Of a stretch of DNA of 64,000 nucleotides, positions 61,605 through 64,000 are shown one piece after another. The notes beneath the pieces were generated by a model. It saw only the letters and a list, made by a program, of their open reading frames with translations, searched no databases and had not been told where the DNA came from. Position 1 is the stretch's first letter. Each line of letters opens with the position of its first letter. The position numbers and the translations under genes are program-made. Source of the DNA: Betaproteobacteria bacterium HGW-Betaproteobacteria-3 (GTDB lineage Bacteria; Pseudomonadota; Gammaproteobacteria; Burkholderiales; Burkholderiaceae_C); NCBI GenBank assembly GCA_002842205.1, contig PHCI01000003.1, positions 62,001 to 126,000 on the forward strand, read 5' to 3'.

Positions 61605-61958
61605 ATGTTGAAGAAAATTCTGGCCATCGTGGCCATGCTGTATGCCGCTGCGTCCTTTGCCGCTGTGGATGTGAACAAGGCCACGGCCGCCGAACTGGAC
61701 GCCGTCAAGGGCATCGGCCCGGGTATTTCGTCCAAGATCCTTGACGAGCGCAAAAAAGGCTCGTTCAAGGACTGGAATGATTTCATCGATCGCGTGAAGG
61801 GTGTGGGCGACACCAATGCCGCCAAGTTCTCGGCGGAGGGTATGACCGTCAATGGCGCCGCGTTCAAGGGCGCTGCCGCGGCACCTGCGGCCAAGAAGGA
61901 AGACAAGAAGGCCGAAGCCAAGCCGGCTGCGGTTGCCGCGAGTGCCGCCAAGAAGTAA
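61605..61958 (+). CDS. ComEA-like helix-hairpin-helix protein
   Basis: 117-residue small exported protein. The signal peptide covers about 1-19 (MLKKILAIVAMLYAAASFA). The DNA-binding helix-hairpin-helix core is VNKATAAELDAVKGIGPGIS with a second hairpin in RVKGVGDTNAAKF. An Ala-Lys tail of about 35 residues follows. ComEA-like proteins bind incoming DNA in the periplasm during natural transformation; single-domain versions also occur without proven competence. GAGGAG precedes the start. Confidence 0.88.
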   Translation: MLKKILAIVAMLYAAASFAAVDVNKATAAELDAVKGIGPGISSKILDERKKGSFKDWNDFIDRVKGVGDTNAAKFSAEGMTVNGAAFKGAAAAPAAKKEDKKAEAKPAAVAASAAKK

Positions 61959-61969
61959 CCGCTTGCCGT

Positions 61970-62000
61970 GCCATCGGGCCCGGCAGGCCGGGCCAATGGC
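61970..62000 (+). terminator. Strong hairpin after the ComEA-like gene
   Basis: GGCCCGGC/GCCGGGCC with a 2-base loop, extended by GCCAT/ATGGC across a small bulge. There is no T-run, so it may block 3' decay instead of causing termination. Confidence 0.45.
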
Positions 62001-62051
62001 CGCACGAGTGACCAGATGGTTTTCAGTCAATGGCAGTCCTGAATTTTTACA

Positions 62052-62098
62052 GCGCAAAAAATGCCACTTTCCCCCGTGAAATGGTCATAGTTTGCTAT
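62052..62098 (-). repeat. Dispersed AT-containing repeat, copy 10
   Basis: On the minus strand: TAGCAAACTATGACCATTTC, then ACGGGGGAAAGTGGCATTTT. A well-preserved copy in the gap between the ComEA-like gene and rpmG. Confidence 0.9.
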
Positions 62099-62142
62099 TA
62101 AATATGTATAAACTCTCAACCATTGAATGAAGCAAATGCCGA

Positions 62143-62173
62143 AAAAAAAGCCCCGCATCGCGGGGCTTTTTTG
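62143..62173 (-). terminator. Bidirectional rho-independent terminator by rpmG
   Basis: AGCCCCGC/GCGGGGCT stem with an ATC loop, flanked by A6-8 and T6. It can act in either direction; for rpmB-rpmG it lies 15 bases beyond the rpmG stop. Confidence 0.9.
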
Positions 62174-62187
62174 GGAGCAGAGCCGAA

Positions 62188-62358
62188 TTACTTCAGCTTG
62201 ACTTCCTTGTATTCCACATGCTTGCGCGCCTTGGGATCAAACTTCATGATCGCCATTTTTTCGGGCATGGTTTTCTTGTTCTTGCTGGTGGTGTAGAAGT
62301 GACCGGTACCGGCCGTGCTTTCCAGCTTGATTTTTTCGCGTCCGCCTTTGCTTGCCAT
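62188..62358 (-). CDS. rpmG: 50S ribosomal protein L33
   Basis: 56-residue basic ribosomal protein beginning [20 protein letters not shown] and ending EYKEVKLK, with [13 protein letters not shown] in the middle. It has no zinc-binding cysteines, so it is the zinc-free form. It lies 25 bases after rpmB on the same strand, the standard arrangement. Confidence 0.95.
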   Translation of the reverse strand: MASKGGREKIKLESTAGTGHFYTTSKNKKTMPEKMAIMKFDPKARKHVEYKEVKLK

Positions 62359-62383
62359 GATCGTGCTCCAGTGTCAGTGAGGT

Positions 62384-62617
62384 TCAGGCTTGACCACGTG
62401 CGCGCAGGTCTGCGAGCACGGCGTCAATGCCGTTCTTGTCGATCAGGCGCAGACCGGCGTTGGAGATGCGCAGGCGCACCCAGCGGTTTTCGGTCTCGAC
62501 CCAGAAACGGCGGTATTGCAGGTTCGGAAGGAACCGGCGCTTGGTCTTGTTGTTGGCGTGGGAGACATTGTTGCCCACCATCGGGCCTTTGCCCGTGACT
62601 TCACATACGCGTGCCAT
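62384..62617 (-). CDS. rpmB: 50S ribosomal protein L28
   Basis: 77-residue ribosomal protein beginning [20 protein letters not shown] with the RRFLPNLQ segment. Only one Cys is present near the N-terminus, so the zinc knuckle is absent. First gene of the rpmB-rpmG operon. Confidence 0.97.
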   Translation of the reverse strand: MARVCEVTGKGPMVGNNVSHANNKTKRRFLPNLQYRRFWVETENRWVRLRISNAGLRLIDKNGIDAVLADLRARGQA

Positions 62618-62766
62618 GAGGACACTCCGATACTTTTCAAACGGCGATCACTGACGGCCGGGACGCTGGCGCCCCATCCTTGCTCTCGCCTCACCTCGCC
62701 AGAAAGGGTGGCGGTAACCCGTTCGGTGCGCTCGCCTTCACAGGCGCTCACCAAGGAAAGCCTTTG

Positions 62767-62772
62767 ATTATA
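62767..62772 (-). promoter_or_regulatory. Candidate -10 box of rpmB-rpmG
   Basis: TATAAT on the minus strand, 150 bases upstream of rpmB. The -35 region is not recognisable at the normal distance, so this is a tentative call. Confidence 0.4.
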
Positions 62773-62857
62773 ACGTGATTTGATCGGCGAGCCGTGCGCT
62801 TGAGCCAGGACTTTGCGGAACCGGCTTCGCCGGGCCGCAACGGGGGGTGGAACTGGC

Positions 62858-63871
<1,014 letters not shown>

Positions 63872-63955
63872 TCAAGCTTGACCTGCAGTGTGCGCCGCGA
63901 ATTTCATCAACCGCCGCCATTGTAAGAACCCATTGCCTTTTTGCTTCTGGAGGTT

Positions 63956-64000
63956 ATGAAGATGTCCATGCTGTCCAATCTCGAGTTGTTGCGTCGCGTG
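63956..64000 (+). CDS. Start of a gene cut by the window edge (possibly a Crp/cyclic-nucleotide-binding protein)
   Basis: Fifteen codons only: MKMSMLSNLELLRRV, preceded by GGAGG at a good distance. The SNLELLRRV opening resembles Crp/Fnr-type cyclic-nucleotide-binding proteins of Comamonadaceae, from memory. That a gene starts here is fairly likely; its identity is a guess. Confidence 0.4.
   Translation, partial: MKMSMLSNLELLRRV

Overview
The window is GC-rich chromosomal DNA of a betaproteobacterium, almost certainly order Burkholderiales, family Comamonadaceae. The evidence is gene order (gyrA-serC-pheA-tyrA-aroA/cmk-rpsA-ihfB-lapA-lapB), a fused AroA-Cmk protein, tripartite tricarboxylate transporter and Bug-type binding protein genes, rpmB-rpmG beside trxB, and abundant short dispersed repeats. 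I cannot name the genus. I saw no rRNA, tRNA, phage, transposase or CRISPR array.

Layout. 1-4.6 kb: recJ (cut by the window edge), an uncharacterised gene overlapping it, and lolC-lolD for lipoprotein sorting. 4.6-12.1 kb: a phosphonate cluster, phnD-phnC-phnE-phnA-(Fe alcohol dehydrogenase)-phnY, read leftward and divergent from a LysR regulator. It encodes uptake plus conversion of phosphonoacetaldehyde to phosphonoacetate, then acetate and phosphate; no AEP transaminase is present. 12.1-16.3 kb: a leftward group with membrane-anchored serine protease, MoxR ATPase, DUF58 and vWA proteins. 16.4-20.5 kb: TatD-like hydrolase, hypoxanthine-DNA-glycosylase-like protein, spermidine-synthase-like protein and a GspE/PilB ATPase. 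20.6-27.9 kb: tctB-tctA, a Bug protein, gamma-glutamyltransferase, EamA exporter, an unusual SDR and a VTT membrane protein. 28-33 kb: cupin, EamA, quinone oxidoreductase, Nudix, Na/Pi cotransporter. 33-37.4 kb: ribF-ileS-lspA. 37.6-44.7 kb: HNH nuclease, DUF11 surface protein, lipoprotein hydrolase, two acyl-CoA dehydrogenases, YceH. 44.7-49.6 kb: purN, DUF1653, RNA m5C methyltransferase, acyl desaturase, an OmpA-family protein. 49.8-62 kb: the gyrA-to-lapB cluster plus a ComEA-like protein. 62-64 kb: rpmG, rpmB, trxB and the first codons of a further gene.

The gene content is mostly housekeeping. The least explained layer is repetitive DNA. An AT-containing element of about 45-50 bp recurs ten or eleven times and supplies codons, start regions or stop codons to several genes. 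A GC-rich hairpin element is read in frame in lolD (about 95 extra N-terminal residues) and in recJ (about 30 internal residues), and also lies between the vWA and DUF58 genes. A third, REP-like family forms inverted pairs beside ileS and the DUF11 gene. Start codons were chosen by homology to conserved N-termini, ribosome binding sites and gene overlaps; all function calls rest on motif recognition without database searches.
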